Assembly: GCF_030150205.1 (NCBI RefSeq)
Contig: NZ_JASLGT010000034.1
Coordinates: forward strand, 1-64,000
Direction: 5' to 3'
Length of the DNA stretch: 64,000 nt
DNA from: Niabella sp.
Lineage (GTDB): Bacteria > Bacteroidota > Bacteroidia > Chitinophagales > Chitinophagaceae
Numbering within the stretch: the stretch's first letter is position 1; every line of letters begins with the position of its first letter. The notes beneath the pieces were generated by a model. It was not told the DNA's origin. It saw nothing but the letters and a program-made list of their open reading frames with translations, and searched no databases. Made by a program: the position numbers and the translations under genes. Shown here piece after piece: positions 34,654 to 43,361 of this stretch.

Positions 34654-35514
34654 TCATTCAATCATCTTTTCAATCGGAATGATCAGGATGCCTTCGGCGC
34701 CGGCTGCTTTCAGGTTTTCGATTACATTCCAGAAATCAGACTCGCTGATCACAGAGTGTATAGAGCTCCAGTCTTTTTTGGCCAGCGGAACAATGGTCGG
34801 GCTGTTAATGCCAGGCAGGTAGGCGCAGATCTTTTCAATGCTCTTGTTGGGCGCATTCAACATTACATATTTGTTATACTTTGCTTTTCTTACTGACCGG
34901 ATCCTGAACAATAGTTTTTCCAGCAGTTTCTTACGGGCAGGGCTTAGTTTTTTGCCGGAAATAAGGACCGCCTCCGATTTCAGGATGGTTTCAAACTCGT
35001 ACAGTTCATTACTGAACAGGGTACTGCCGGAGCTTACCAGGTCACAGATGGCATCCGCCAAACCGATCCGCGGCGCAATTTCTACAGAGCCGCTGATCAC
35101 ATGAATATCGGCCTTGATCTTATTTTGCTTGAGCCATTTATTCAGGATAAACGGGTAGCTGGTGGCAATCTTCATACCATCAAGGTCTTTTATAGCCAGT
35201 TTTTTCCGGGTTTTGGGCAGGGCAATAGAAAGACGGCATTTGCCATATCCCAGCCGTTCCACGATTTCGGTGGCCTTGTTTTTTTCAAGGACTACGTTCT
35301 CGCCTACAAACCCGATATCGGCCACTCCGTCCTGCACATATTCCGGAATATCATCATCCCGTAGGAACAGGATCTCCGCATCAAAATTCTCCGCATTGAT
35401 CTTTAGCTGGTTGTTGCCATTGGGCACACCAATGCCACACTCTTTTAACAGCTTTAATGAGTCTTCGCTGAGCCTGCCCGACTTTTGAACCGCAATTCTT
35501 AATTTTTCCTGCAT
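34654..35514 (-). CDS. hisG: ATP phosphoribosyltransferase, long form
   Basis: 286 aa, so it is the long form with a C-terminal regulatory ACT-like domain (about 210-286, feedback inhibition by histidine). The catalytic part has LRIAVQKSGRLSEDSL, DDIPEYVQDGVADIGFVGENVV and EIAPRIGLADAICDLVSSGSTL. It commits PRPP and ATP to histidine synthesis. It is the first structural gene of the operon, 17 bp after the leader terminator. Confidence 0.97.
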   Translation of the reverse strand: MQEKLRIAVQKSGRLSEDSLKLLKECGIGVPNGNNQLKINAENFDAEILFLRDDDIPEYVQDGVADIGFVGENVVLEKNKATEIVERLGYGKCRLSIALPKTRKKLAIKDLDGMKIATSYPFILNKWLKQNKIKADIHVISGSVEIAPRIGLADAICDLVSSGSTLFSNELYEFETILKSEAVLISGKKLSPARKKLLEKLLFRIRSVRKAKYNKYVMLNAPNKSIEKICAYLPGINSPTIVPLAKKDWSSIHSVISESDFWNVIENLKAAGAEGILIIPIEKMIE

Positions 35515-35532
35515 GGTTTTTGTTTTTTAAAT

Positions 35533-35564
35533 AAAAAAGGCTTACAAAATTTGTAAGCCTTTTT
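35533..35564 (-). terminator. Attenuator terminator of the his operon
   Basis: Arms AAAAAGGCTTACAAA (35534-35548) and TTTGTAAGCCTTTTT (35550-35564) form a stem with the U-run on its 3' side in minus-strand RNA. It lies between the His leader peptide and hisG. The leader contains GACTTAC, close to the GGCTTAC of the stem, which would allow an alternative pairing. Confidence 0.88.
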
Positions 35565-35593
35565 CTATAAGTTGATACATTGCATCACCGGGC

Positions 35594-35644
35594 CTACGCG
35601 GGTAAGTCTGTAAAATGATGATGAATATGTACTAAAATTTTCAT
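35594..35644 (-). CDS. hisL: Histidine operon leader peptide
   Basis: 16 aa, MKILVHIHHHFTDLPA. Four of five codons at positions 6-10 are His (CAT). A terminator hairpin and hisG follow on the same strand. This is the layout of a ribosome-dependent attenuator: when charged tRNA-His is short, ribosomes stall at the His codons and the terminator does not form. The frame is too short for routine gene calling, but the His run and the hairpin make it convincing. Confidence 0.88.
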   Translation of the reverse strand: MKILVHIHHHFTDLPA

Positions 35645-35651
35645 TGCGGTG

Positions 35652-35659
35652 CAAATATA
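35652..35659 (-). promoter_or_regulatory. -7 promoter element of the his operon
   Basis: TATATTTG on the minus strand, an exact TAnnTTTG match, ends 7 bp before the leader peptide ATG. Transcription should begin at or within a few bases of that ATG, so the leader would be translated from a leaderless mRNA. No clear -33 element. Confidence 0.6.
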
Positions 35660-35759
35660 TACGAAAATTATGATTTCCCACTTTTTTGGTAGAAAATTTT
35701 AGGAAGAGAAATTCAGCTGCAGTGGAAAATGCCTATCTTTAAAGTTTTAAAAAGGATAC

Positions 35760-36527
35760 ATGTTACAACTTACCAAGCCCCTTGCTTTTATTGACCTGGA
35801 GACTACAGGAGTGAACCTGGGTTCCGACCGCATTGTAGAAATTGCCATTGTAAAAATCTTACCCGATGGAACGCGGAATGTAAAAAGAAAATTAATCAAT
35901 CCGGAGATGCCCATCCCGAAAGCCAACTCTGAAATACACGGTATTACGGATGAAATGGTAAAAGATGCGCCCACCTTTGGCCAGGTAGCCCAGGAATTAA
36001 AACAAGTGTTGGACGGTTGTGATCTTGCTGGTTATAATTCGAACCGCTTCGATGTTCCGTTGCTGGTGGAAGAGTTTTTAAGAGTGGGTGTTGATTTTGA
36101 CATGCGGGGCCGCAAACTGGTGGATGTACAGAACATCTTTCATAAAATGGAGCAACGCACCCTGGCTGCCGCCTACCGGTTTTATTGCGATAAAGTACTG
36201 GAAGATGCACACTCAGCCGAAGCAGATGCTTCTGCTACCCATGAAGTGTTGGTTGCCCAGATTGCCCGTTACCCGGAATTGGGAACTTCCGTGGAATCCA
36301 TCAATAAAGCCATCGGAGAAGAAGTTATTGTGGATTTCGCACGCCGGTTTATTATGGACAATGGTGTGGAAGTATTCAATTTTGGAAAATACAAAGGAAA
36401 ATCTGTTGCAGATATCCTGAAAGCGGAGCCTCAGTATTACGACTGGATGATGAAGGGCGATTTTCCACAGCATACCAAGCAAAAACTGACGGAGATCTTT
36501 ACCCGTACCAAATTAAAGAAGAACTAA
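35760..36527 (+). CDS. DEDDh 3'-5' exonuclease, DNA polymerase III epsilon-like
   Basis: 255 aa. Exonuclease motif I FIDLETTG (Asp12, Glu14), motif II AGYNSNRFDVPLL and motif III HSAEADASATHEVL with the His-X4-Asp arrangement define the DEDDh family. A C-terminal extension (about 200-255) with FGKYKGKSVADIL and YDWMMKGDFP resembles a short domain often added to Bacteroidota exonucleases. It trims single-stranded DNA or RNA 3' ends. It is oriented away from the his operon. Confidence 0.9.
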   Translation: MLQLTKPLAFIDLETTGVNLGSDRIVEIAIVKILPDGTRNVKRKLINPEMPIPKANSEIHGITDEMVKDAPTFGQVAQELKQVLDGCDLAGYNSNRFDVPLLVEEFLRVGVDFDMRGRKLVDVQNIFHKMEQRTLAAAYRFYCDKVLEDAHSAEADASATHEVLVAQIARYPELGTSVESINKAIGEEVIVDFARRFIMDNGVEVFNFGKYKGKSVADILKAEPQYYDWMMKGDFPQHTKQKLTEIFTRTKLKKN

Positions 36528-36573
36528 GCCCGTTAGAGGGCTGTTAATGTTATTTACTGAATGAAGGGAGCGC

Positions 36574-37314
36574 GTGGATAAAGTTGTTATCATACCCACA
36601 TATAATGAAAAGGAGAATGTTGCCCGGATCATTAAGGCTGTAATGGACCTGGAGGGGAACTTTCATGTGCTGATTGTAGACGATGGATCCCCGGATGGGA
36701 CGGCGGATATTGTAAAAGCATTGCAGGAACCTTATAACGGCAGGCTGTTCCTGGAGGAGCGTCGCGGAAAACTGGGGCTGGGTACTGCGTATATTCATGG
36801 GTTTAAATGGAGCCTGGCCAGGGGATACCAGTTCATATTTGAAATGGATGCCGACTTTTCGCATAATCCGAATGATCTGATCCGCTTACACCAGGCTTGT
36901 GTAAATGGAGCCGACCTGGCCATCGGAAGCCGGTATGTAAAGGGCGGCGGCATCGTAAACTGGCCTGCAGACCGGGTATTTATTTCTAAAGGAGGGTCGT
37001 TGTACACACGCATTATTACCTGGATGCCCATAAAGGATCCCACGGCCGGTTTTATGTGCTATACAGCAAAAGTGCTCCAGGCTATTAATTTTGACAATAT
37101 CAGTTTTGTGGGATATGCATTTCAGATTGAAATGAAATATGCTACCTGGAAACTTGGTTTTAAGATAAAGGAAGTGCCGATTGTTTTCCAGGACCGTACG
37201 GAGGGACAATCGAAGATGAGCAAAGGCATCCTGAAGGAAGGAATATTCGGCGTATTGAACCTGCGCTGGCAAAGCCTGTTCAAGAATTACAGGAACCGGG
37301 TTTCAAATAAGTGA
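36574..37314 (+). CDS. Polyprenol-phosphate mannosyltransferase-like GT2
   Basis: 246 aa with a GTG start (the nearby ATG is out of frame). The GT-A fold has VIIPTYNEKENV, VDDGSPDGT and the metal-binding FEMDADFSHNP. The overall pattern follows dolichyl-phosphate mannose synthase (DPM1). It should transfer a hexose from a nucleotide sugar to a polyprenyl phosphate at the inner membrane. The product could feed a GT-C enzyme such as the DUF2723 protein at 21-24.5 kb, but that is inference. Confidence 0.9.
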   Translation: MDKVVIIPTYNEKENVARIIKAVMDLEGNFHVLIVDDGSPDGTADIVKALQEPYNGRLFLEERRGKLGLGTAYIHGFKWSLARGYQFIFEMDADFSHNPNDLIRLHQACVNGADLAIGSRYVKGGGIVNWPADRVFISKGGSLYTRIITWMPIKDPTAGFMCYTAKVLQAINFDNISFVGYAFQIEMKYATWKLGFKIKEVPIVFQDRTEGQSKMSKGILKEGIFGVLNLRWQSLFKNYRNRVSNK

Positions 37315-37327
37315 TGCAATCAATGTT

Positions 37328-37783
37328 ATGTATAGTAAGCATGAGGCTGCGCTGATCAAAAAAGAATTCTGGACTTCATTGGGCATGTACCTGAAGCCGG
37401 TATTAAATGCCGAAGGTCAGAAGATAAACTGGGTGAATTACAAGACGGGTATCAAGGGGCTTTATTTCAGAACCGATGTAACTAAAAAAGCCGCCAGTGT
37501 TGCCATAGAGCTGACGCATCCGGCAGCATCGGCCCGCCTGGCTGCCCTGGAAAAACTGGTATCGCTAAAGCCGGTTTTTTCAGAAATGGTAGGCAACGAC
37601 TGGGCGTGGCAGGAAACGGTTTATGACGAGGCCGGCGCGCCTATTTCGCGGGTCATTATTCAGAAAGAGAGCGTGAACATTTTCAACAAGAACGATTGGC
37701 CGGCGATTATATCATTTTTTAAACAGCATTTAATAGCGCTGGATGCTTTCTGGCAGGTGGCGAAGGCGTATTTTGAAGATTGA
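37328..37783 (+). CDS. DUF4268 protein
   Basis: 151 aa, cytosolic. It has the DUF4268 pattern: KEFWTSLGMYLKPV, WVNYKTGIKGLYFRTD, WQETVYDE and FFKQHLIALDAFW. Function is unknown. It follows the GT2 gene by 13 bp and probably shares its transcript. Confidence 0.8.
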   Translation: MYSKHEAALIKKEFWTSLGMYLKPVLNAEGQKINWVNYKTGIKGLYFRTDVTKKAASVAIELTHPAASARLAALEKLVSLKPVFSEMVGNDWAWQETVYDEAGAPISRVIIQKESVNIFNKNDWPAIISFFKQHLIALDAFWQVAKAYFED

Positions 37784-37827
37784 TCCTGACCGGAGTATAC
37801 TTAATAAAGCGCTAAAAAACGGAATCA

Positions 37828-38739
37828 ATGAAACAATTAACGATGGGCTTGCTGGCTACTGTAATTTTACATACAATGACAAATGCCCAGCAGGAAATTC
37901 CTTTGTATACCACTGTACCAAACAGCATACCTGCAGCGAACCTGGAAAAGTCGGTGACAGGCGCGGATGGAATCACCCGGATCAGTAATGTATCTAACCC
38001 AACCATAACCATCTATCAGGCAGCAGGAACATCAAATAAGCAGCCTGCTGTGATCATTTGCCCCGGCGGAGGATATTCCATCCTGGCTGCAAGTCATGAA
38101 GGCGCAGATGTGGCCCGGGCCTTTAATGAATGGGGGATAACCGCTTTCGTATTAAAATACCGCTTGCCAGATGACCGTATTATGACGGATAAATCCATTG
38201 GTCCGCTGCAGGATGCGGAACGCGCCACTCAGTGGGTGCGCGAACATGCAGCCGGGTATAATATCGATCCGCATAAGGTGGGTATCATGGGCTTTTCTGC
38301 TGGAGGGCACTTAGCCTCCACACTTTCCACGCATTATATGGATGCGGTGATCGCCAATCCCAAAAAGGTTTCATTACGCCCGGATTTTTCAATATTGATT
38401 TACCCCGTGATCAGCTTTGGCGATAGTATAGGGCACCGCGGCAGCCGGGAGCGGCTGATCGGAAAAACACCTGCGGCAGCCGCTATTCAAAAATATTCCA
38501 ACGAACTCCAGGTAAATAAAAAAACACCCCCGGCATTCCTGGTGCATGCAAAAGACGATCGTACGGTTCCCTGGCAGAACAGCGAACAATATTATGAGGC
38601 GTTGCTGAAAAATAAGGTAAAAGCCCGTGTGTTCTACTATGAGCAGGGTGGTCATGGATTTGGAATGCAAAATAATACCTCCGATGTGAAATGGATGGAC
38701 GAATTAAAGAAATGGATGGAAGGGCAGCATATTCTTTAA
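37828..38739 (+). CDS. Secreted alpha/beta hydrolase, acetyl-xylan-esterase-like
   Basis: 303 aa. A signal peptide (about 1-20) is followed by an alpha/beta hydrolase fold: ICPGGGYSILA is the oxyanion HGG-like region, GFSAGG holds the nucleophile Ser, DDRTVPW the Asp and GGHGFG the His. The nearest named group is carbohydrate acetyl esterase or BD-FAE-like esterase. The gene lies 44 bp after DUF4268. It may deacetylate plant glycans. Confidence 0.85.
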   Translation: MKQLTMGLLATVILHTMTNAQQEIPLYTTVPNSIPAANLEKSVTGADGITRISNVSNPTITIYQAAGTSNKQPAVIICPGGGYSILAASHEGADVARAFNEWGITAFVLKYRLPDDRIMTDKSIGPLQDAERATQWVREHAAGYNIDPHKVGIMGFSAGGHLASTLSTHYMDAVIANPKKVSLRPDFSILIYPVISFGDSIGHRGSRERLIGKTPAAAAIQKYSNELQVNKKTPPAFLVHAKDDRTVPWQNSEQYYEALLKNKVKARVFYYEQGGHGFGMQNNTSDVKWMDELKKWMEGQHIL

Positions 38740-38844
38740 AAAGCTCGAGGGTAAGCCGGTGAGGTATGGCATAGGTCCGCGAATGGACAAATTGTTGTAA
38801 CTTAGGAGAACGGTGTAGCGCCGTTATTAGTTTAAACCGTTGCC

Positions 38845-39513
38845 ATGAAGTATCCTGTAAAAATAAGATCGATAGAACATGTTACCCATGATGTGCTGGG
38901 TATACGCGTAGATAAACCGGAATCATTGGTTTATATTCCCGGACAGGCTACAGAAGTTTTTATTGACCGTGAAGGATGGCTGGAAGAAGGACGGCCGTTT
39001 ACCTTTACATCCCTGCCGGACGCCGATTACCTGGAGTTTACGATAAAAACCTACCCCGAACGGAAGGGCGTTACGGCTCAGCTGTTGCAATTACAAGCGG
39101 GTGACGGGCTTTTGCTGAACGATGTATTTGGTGAGATCGCTTATAAAGGGGAAGGCTTATTTATTGCCGGAGGTGCGGGCCTTACACCTTTCCTGGCTAT
39201 TTTACGTCAATTGCAAAATGAAGACCGTATCGGGAATAACCGGCTGCTTTTTGCCAACAAGCGAAAAGCAGATATTATACACGAGGACGAATTACACCGG
39301 CTGCTTGGTGCAGGTTTTGTAAATGTGCTTTCAGACGAGATGCTTCCAGGGTATGAACACGGATATGTTTCCGGCAACTTATTGAAAAGAATGATTCCTG
39401 ATAGCGGATCTTATATTTATTTATGCGGCCCGCCGCCTATGATGGATGCTGTAGAGGCGGAATTGGCGGCGCTTAAGATCGATCCGGAGCATATCATTAA
39501 GGAAGGTTTTTAG
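38845..39513 (+). CDS. FAD/NAD(P)-binding oxidoreductase, ferredoxin reductase fold
   Basis: 222 aa. The FAD-binding beta barrel has RPFTFTSLPD, the NAD(P) part has GGAGLTPFLAILRQL, and the C-terminal LCGPPPMMDAV follows the flavodoxin/ferredoxin reductase pattern. There is no attached [2Fe-2S] domain, so it needs a separate electron carrier. Physiological partner unknown. Confidence 0.85.
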   Translation: MKYPVKIRSIEHVTHDVLGIRVDKPESLVYIPGQATEVFIDREGWLEEGRPFTFTSLPDADYLEFTIKTYPERKGVTAQLLQLQAGDGLLLNDVFGEIAYKGEGLFIAGGAGLTPFLAILRQLQNEDRIGNNRLLFANKRKADIIHEDELHRLLGAGFVNVLSDEMLPGYEHGYVSGNLLKRMIPDSGSYIYLCGPPPMMDAVEAELAALKIDPEHIIKEGF

Positions 39514-39620
39514 GTTTTGACTAAAGGCGACATCTCTAAACGGCAATCGCAGGTAAATGGACTCTTGAACAGCCGGATGCGGCGATTGTTAAATACCCCG
39601 TGGCTCTATAAGTTTTAATT

Positions 39621-40538
39621 ATGATCCGAAATTTAATTCTTGGTGCGTTGCTTTTGATGCAACTAACGTTATTTGCCCAGCAGCCAGCTGTGCCTTTTTT
39701 TGATTCTTTAGGGATTATTGCAAAAAATGCGGTACTGCAAAAGATCAGTTCCCGATTTTCATTTACGGAAGGACCAGTGGCAGATAAAGCGGGGAATATT
39801 TATTTTACAGATCAGCCCAATGACCAGATATGGCGTTATAACCTGGATGGAACGCTTACCGAATTTATGTCGGCTTCCGGCCGGGCTAACGGACTGGATA
39901 TGGATGCCCGGGGCAATATCATAGCCTGTGCCGATGCACAAAACGAACTGTGGTCGATTACTCCTTCCGGAAAAGTTACGGTGCTTTTGAGCGATGTAGG
40001 CGGCAAAAAGCTCAATGGCCCCAATGATTTGTGGATCGATAAACGAGGAGGTATTTATTTTACAGATCCCTATTACCAGCGAAAATACTGGACACGTACA
40101 GAACCGGAGATTCTGCAACAGAAAGTTTATTATCTGCCGCGAGGTACCCGCCAGCCTGTTGTGGTTACGGATGAACTGGTAAAGCCCAATGGTATTGTTG
40201 GGTCCGGAGATGGTAAACTGCTGTACGTTGCCGACATAAAAGATAACAAAACATACCGGTTCCGGATCGGCAAAGATGGTTTTTTGTCTGATAAGATAGT
40301 ATTTGTATCTCAGGGGGCAGACGGTATTACGCTGGATGAAAAAGGCAATCTTTATCTCAGCGGTAACGGCATTACAGTATTTGATCCCAAGGGGCGCAGG
40401 ATCGCCTATATACCTGTTCCTGAAAAGTGGACAGCCAATGTTTGCTTTGGGGGCAGGAACCGCGACCTGCTCTTTATGACGGCGGGAACCAGTATCTACG
40501 TTTTGCAAATGCGGGTAAAAGGCATAAGGAAGTTTTAG
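39621..40538 (+). CDS. Secreted SMP-30/gluconolactonase family protein
   Basis: 305 aa. A signal peptide (about 1-20) is followed by a six-bladed propeller: FTEGPVADKAGNIYFTDQPNDQIWRY, NGLDMDARGN, LNGPNDLWIDKRGGIYFTDPYY and VKPNGIVGSGDGKLLYVAD. These are the metal-ligand segments of SMP-30 lactonases. It may hydrolyse a sugar lactone in the periplasm. Confidence 0.9.
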   Translation: MIRNLILGALLLMQLTLFAQQPAVPFFDSLGIIAKNAVLQKISSRFSFTEGPVADKAGNIYFTDQPNDQIWRYNLDGTLTEFMSASGRANGLDMDARGNIIACADAQNELWSITPSGKVTVLLSDVGGKKLNGPNDLWIDKRGGIYFTDPYYQRKYWTRTEPEILQQKVYYLPRGTRQPVVVTDELVKPNGIVGSGDGKLLYVADIKDNKTYRFRIGKDGFLSDKIVFVSQGADGITLDEKGNLYLSGNGITVFDPKGRRIAYIPVPEKWTANVCFGGRNRDLLFMTAGTSIYVLQMRVKGIRKF

Positions 40539-40685
40539 TGCTGGCTTCAAACGCCGTTTTCACTGAAATGGGCCGGTATTGCAGGGGGATGCATCGTTAC
40601 CCGAATATCTGAAACTTCGCAGCAAGGTACAGCCGGCTGCTATAGCCGGGTGGGTCGATGCGGCGCAGGTGATTGTTGCGGGCCA

Positions 40686-41057
40686 TTACTTTTTTCGAAC
40701 GATCAGTAACCAGTCGTTTTCCAGCAGCAGGTATCCATAATCATAGCAAAAAAAGTAAGTATGCCCCTTCTTTGTCTGATACTGGTTGGTTATGTATTTA
40801 AACTGGAATCCTGCTAATCGCAAACTGTCGCGATGGATTGCGATTGTTTTTTCTGTTTGTTGCAAATGTTCCTGCAGTATTTTCCGGTTTCTCCGGAGCG
40901 CAGCATTAATATTCCGGATTAATTTCTCGGGGCCGCTTTTCATTGAGTTGTTATAGTGATTTCTACAAAAGTCATCACAGAACTTTTTGTCAGCTCTGCC
41001 CTTTACTGGTTTTTGGCAGGAAAGGCATAATTTTCCTGAAGCGTCGGTGTTTGGCAT
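40686..41057 (-). CDS. Small zinc-ribbon protein with coiled-coil
   Basis: 123 aa from the ATG at 41057 (MPNTDASG), chosen because the Zn-binding cysteines start soon after it. CLSCQKPVKGRADKKFCDDFCRNHYNN (about 10-36) carries a C-X2-C...C-X3-C zinc ribbon. A helical, probably coiled region (about 40-85) and a beta-rich C-terminus follow. Function is unknown. It is divergent from ssb across a block of palindromes. Confidence 0.65.
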   Translation of the reverse strand: MPNTDASGKLCLSCQKPVKGRADKKFCDDFCRNHYNNSMKSGPEKLIRNINAALRRNRKILQEHLQQTEKTIAIHRDSLRLAGFQFKYITNQYQTKKGHTYFFCYDYGYLLLENDWLLIVRKK

Positions 41058-41098
41058 AATTACCTGGTTTTCCTTATACAATATACAAAATTATTCTG

Positions 41099-41146
41099 TT
41101 ATAAGTGTTTGTAAACGCTTATAAGTGTTTACTTACGTAAGTAAAC
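41099..41146. promoter_or_regulatory. Palindromes and direct repeats between the zinc-ribbon gene and ssb
   Basis: A perfect 20-bp palindrome, GTTTACTTACGTAAGTAAAC (41127-41146), lies 120 bp before the ssb start. A near-palindrome AAGTGTTT-GT-AAACGCTT (41103-41120) precedes it. TTATAAGTGTTT occurs twice (41099-41110 and 41119-41130), 20 bp apart, so two protein-binding sites two helix turns apart are possible. No -7 element is obvious. Confidence 0.5.
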
Positions 41147-41266
41147 GTTTAATAACCGGATAATCCTTCAAATCAGGTGCATCTTTGAACTGTTGAATCC
41201 GATAGCGCTGTCGGTTCAGCCGGAATAACAAATATGATCACCGCCGAAAGGCCCAAAACCAACGTC

Positions 41267-41620
41267 ATGTACACAATCAAAAACAAAGTTCAATTAATCG
41301 GTCACTTAGGTAGTGCACCCGAAGTAAAAGCAATCGCCAGCGGAAAAAAAATGGCCCGTTTTAGTATTGCCACCAACGAAAGTTATAAAAACGCCAGGGG
41401 CGAAAAGGTAACTGACACACAATGGCACAACCTGGTTGCCTGGGGCAAAGTAGCAGATATTGCTGCCCGGTACCTGGAAAAGGGCCGCGAAGTGGCTGTT
41501 GAAGGAAAACTCGTCAACCGCCAGTACGAAGACAAAAACGGCCAGAAACGCTATTACACCGAAATACAGGTGCAGGAATTATTGCTGCTTTCTGGTGGCC
41601 ACCGGAGCGTTGTCGAATAA
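41267..41620 (+). CDS. ssb: Single-stranded DNA-binding protein, short form
   Basis: 117 aa from the ATG at 41267 (MYTIKNKVQLIGHLG), the standard SSB start; 11 codons upstream are open but not conserved. OB-fold features are IKNKVQLIGHLGSAPEVK, ARFSIATNESYKN, WHNLVAWGKVADIAARYLEKG and VEGKLVNRQYEDKNGQKRYYTEIQV. It ends right after the OB fold and lacks the acidic C-terminal tip with which housekeeping SSBs recruit partners. It is therefore probably an accessory paralogue. Confidence 0.92.
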   Translation: MYTIKNKVQLIGHLGSAPEVKAIASGKKMARFSIATNESYKNARGEKVTDTQWHNLVAWGKVADIAARYLEKGREVAVEGKLVNRQYEDKNGQKRYYTEIQVQELLLLSGGHRSVVE

Positions 41621-41650
41621 CACCTTAGAAAAGCGCCGTTGCTAACCACA

Positions 41651-41681
41651 GGGTTGCCCTCTCTTCCGGCAGCCCTTTTTT
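41651..41681 (+). terminator. Terminator of ssb
   Basis: Stem GGGTTGCC/GGCAGCCC (one G-U pair) with a 9-nt loop is followed by six T, about 30 bp after the ssb stop. Confidence 0.8.
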
Positions 41682-41837
41682 GTGGCTGGTACTTAAAGGA
41701 ATACGAAAAAGCTAAGGTCCGGTAGAGTTGTCCTGCCAGGCCGCGCTTATTGGCATTGTACTGAGCGACGGCCCCGTTAATAATTGCTCTATCTTTGTAT
41801 CGCTCAAATATTCCTGTGAACTTTAAAACCTGTTATC

Positions 41838-42632
41838 ATGAGAAAAGCAATTTTCATTTTCGCAGTGCTCGTCGCCATCCTCTTTGCAGCATGTAATTCC
41901 TCAAAAAGACCAGCCGGAAACTCCGCCGGAACCGGGGCCAACGGAATCCTGGAGCAAAAATGGAAACTTATAGAACTGGCTGGCAAACCGGTGCCGGACC
42001 AGATCAATCAAAAAGAACCATTCTTACAATTGCAGGGCAGCGATGCGCGGTTTTCTGCATCTGCGGGCTGTAATGGCCTGGGTGGTACCTTTACCTTGAA
42101 AGGGAATAACGGGATCCGCTTTAAACTTGGAGCATCAACCTTAATGGCCTGTGATCATATGGAAATGGAACAGGGACTGGTAAAAGCCCTGGAGTCTTCG
42201 GAGCATTACACCATTCATAATAACGAGCTTTCGCTCAACAGTGCGCGGATAGTGCCCCTGGCACGGTTCCGGGCGATAACGGATGCAGGAGCAAACGGTG
42301 CTTTAAACGGGACCTGGGAGCTGAATTATATATCCGGCTCAAGGATTGCTTTTGAAGGGCTGTATCCCCGCAAACGCCCTACGATCGTTTTTGACCTGCC
42401 GCAGACTACGGCCAGTGGTAACAGTGGTTGTAACCGGTATACTATTTCTTTTTCGATCAGTGATCATTCTATCCGGTTTAAGGAACCCGCAAGTACCAAA
42501 ATGTATTGCGAGGGCGCCGGAGAGCCTACCTTCTTTAATACATTAAAAACCGTTACCAGGTACGATGTGGTAGGCAATTCGTTACACCTGATCATGGGCG
42601 ATATTGCAGTGATGCGGTTTGAACGTAAATAA
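41838..42632 (+). CDS. Lipoprotein with two META/HslJ domains
   Basis: 264 aa. The lipobox is AAC at about residues 17-19. Two META repeats follow: WKLIELAGKPV...SASAGCNGLGGTF (about 48-135) and TWELNYISG..GNSGCNRYTISF (about 155-262), each with the family's Gly-Cys-Asn motif. META/HslJ proteins are small periplasmic or surface proteins tied to heat or novobiocin stress in other bacteria. The role here is unknown. Confidence 0.85.
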   Translation: MRKAIFIFAVLVAILFAACNSSKRPAGNSAGTGANGILEQKWKLIELAGKPVPDQINQKEPFLQLQGSDARFSASAGCNGLGGTFTLKGNNGIRFKLGASTLMACDHMEMEQGLVKALESSEHYTIHNNELSLNSARIVPLARFRAITDAGANGALNGTWELNYISGSRIAFEGLYPRKRPTIVFDLPQTTASGNSGCNRYTISFSISDHSIRFKEPASTKMYCEGAGEPTFFNTLKTVTRYDVVGNSLHLIMGDIAVMRFERK

Positions 42633-42858
42633 GCAGTGTTCTCTTGGCCGGTGATGATGTTCTCCCAGGCAGGAGTGTTTTATTATTAGAAAGATTATAG
42701 GTTACCTGCTTTTTTTAATATTGGGAAGAATATGATCCCATAGTGAATATAAAATAAGAAGGCGGCATCAAAGCTCCGCCTGGTCGCCGATGCTGAATCA
42801 AATCAGTATGATACAACATGGCAACGGAATTTTGATAGCCCCCTTCTTATGAATGGTA

Positions 42859-43332
42859 TTAAGCTACGTTTACTTCCTGTCCTGGTTTATTGGTTTCCGG
42901 ATTTTTCTGGAATATAATTTTTAATACGCCGTCGGTGTAGCTGGCATTGATTTCATCCGTTAATACTTTATTACTCAGTTGGAAGGAACGTTCAAAAGAA
43001 GCGGGTTGATATTCCTGGTAAACGTACTGCGATGCTTCCTTTTGATCGGGCGATGCGTACCGGATGGTAAGGATCTCTTCTTTTACGGAAATTTTAAAAT
43101 ATTCCTTTTGAAGTCCGGCCGCATATAATGAAATAATATAGGCGGTTTCTGTTTCTTCAATATTTACGGGTTTTGAACCATTCATGTATTCCTGCAGCTT
43201 ATGCATCCAGGGATGCCCGCCACCGAATGGACGGCCTCCGGTTTTTTTGCCAAAAAAGCAACGGTGTTGTTTAAAGCGGGTATCAAAAAAGTTTTGTTGT
43301 GTATTGCCGCTTATGGGTTGATCTGTAAACAT
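42859..43332 (-). CDS. Hsp20/alpha-crystallin small heat-shock protein
   Basis: 157 aa. The alpha-crystallin core (about 55-145) has VNIEETETAYIISLYAAGLQKEYFKISVKEEILTIRY and a terminal TDGVLKIIFQK. The N-terminal Arg/Gly-rich region is unusually long and the C-terminal I-X-I is not clear. It is an ATP-independent holdase that keeps unfolded proteins soluble. It lies downstream of the small membrane protein gene with a 29-bp gap. Confidence 0.9.
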   Translation of the reverse strand: MFTDQPISGNTQQNFFDTRFKQHRCFFGKKTGGRPFGGGHPWMHKLQEYMNGSKPVNIEETETAYIISLYAAGLQKEYFKISVKEEILTIRYASPDQKEASQYVYQEYQPASFERSFQLSNKVLTDEINASYTDGVLKIIFQKNPETNKPGQEVNVA

Positions 43333-43361
43333 GATTTTTTGTTTTTGTGTTTAATAAATGA

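Noticed and set aside
35747..35974. 75-aa minus-strand open frame at the start of the exonuclease gene
   Set aside because: It is antisense to the conserved DEDDh motif I and II coding region.
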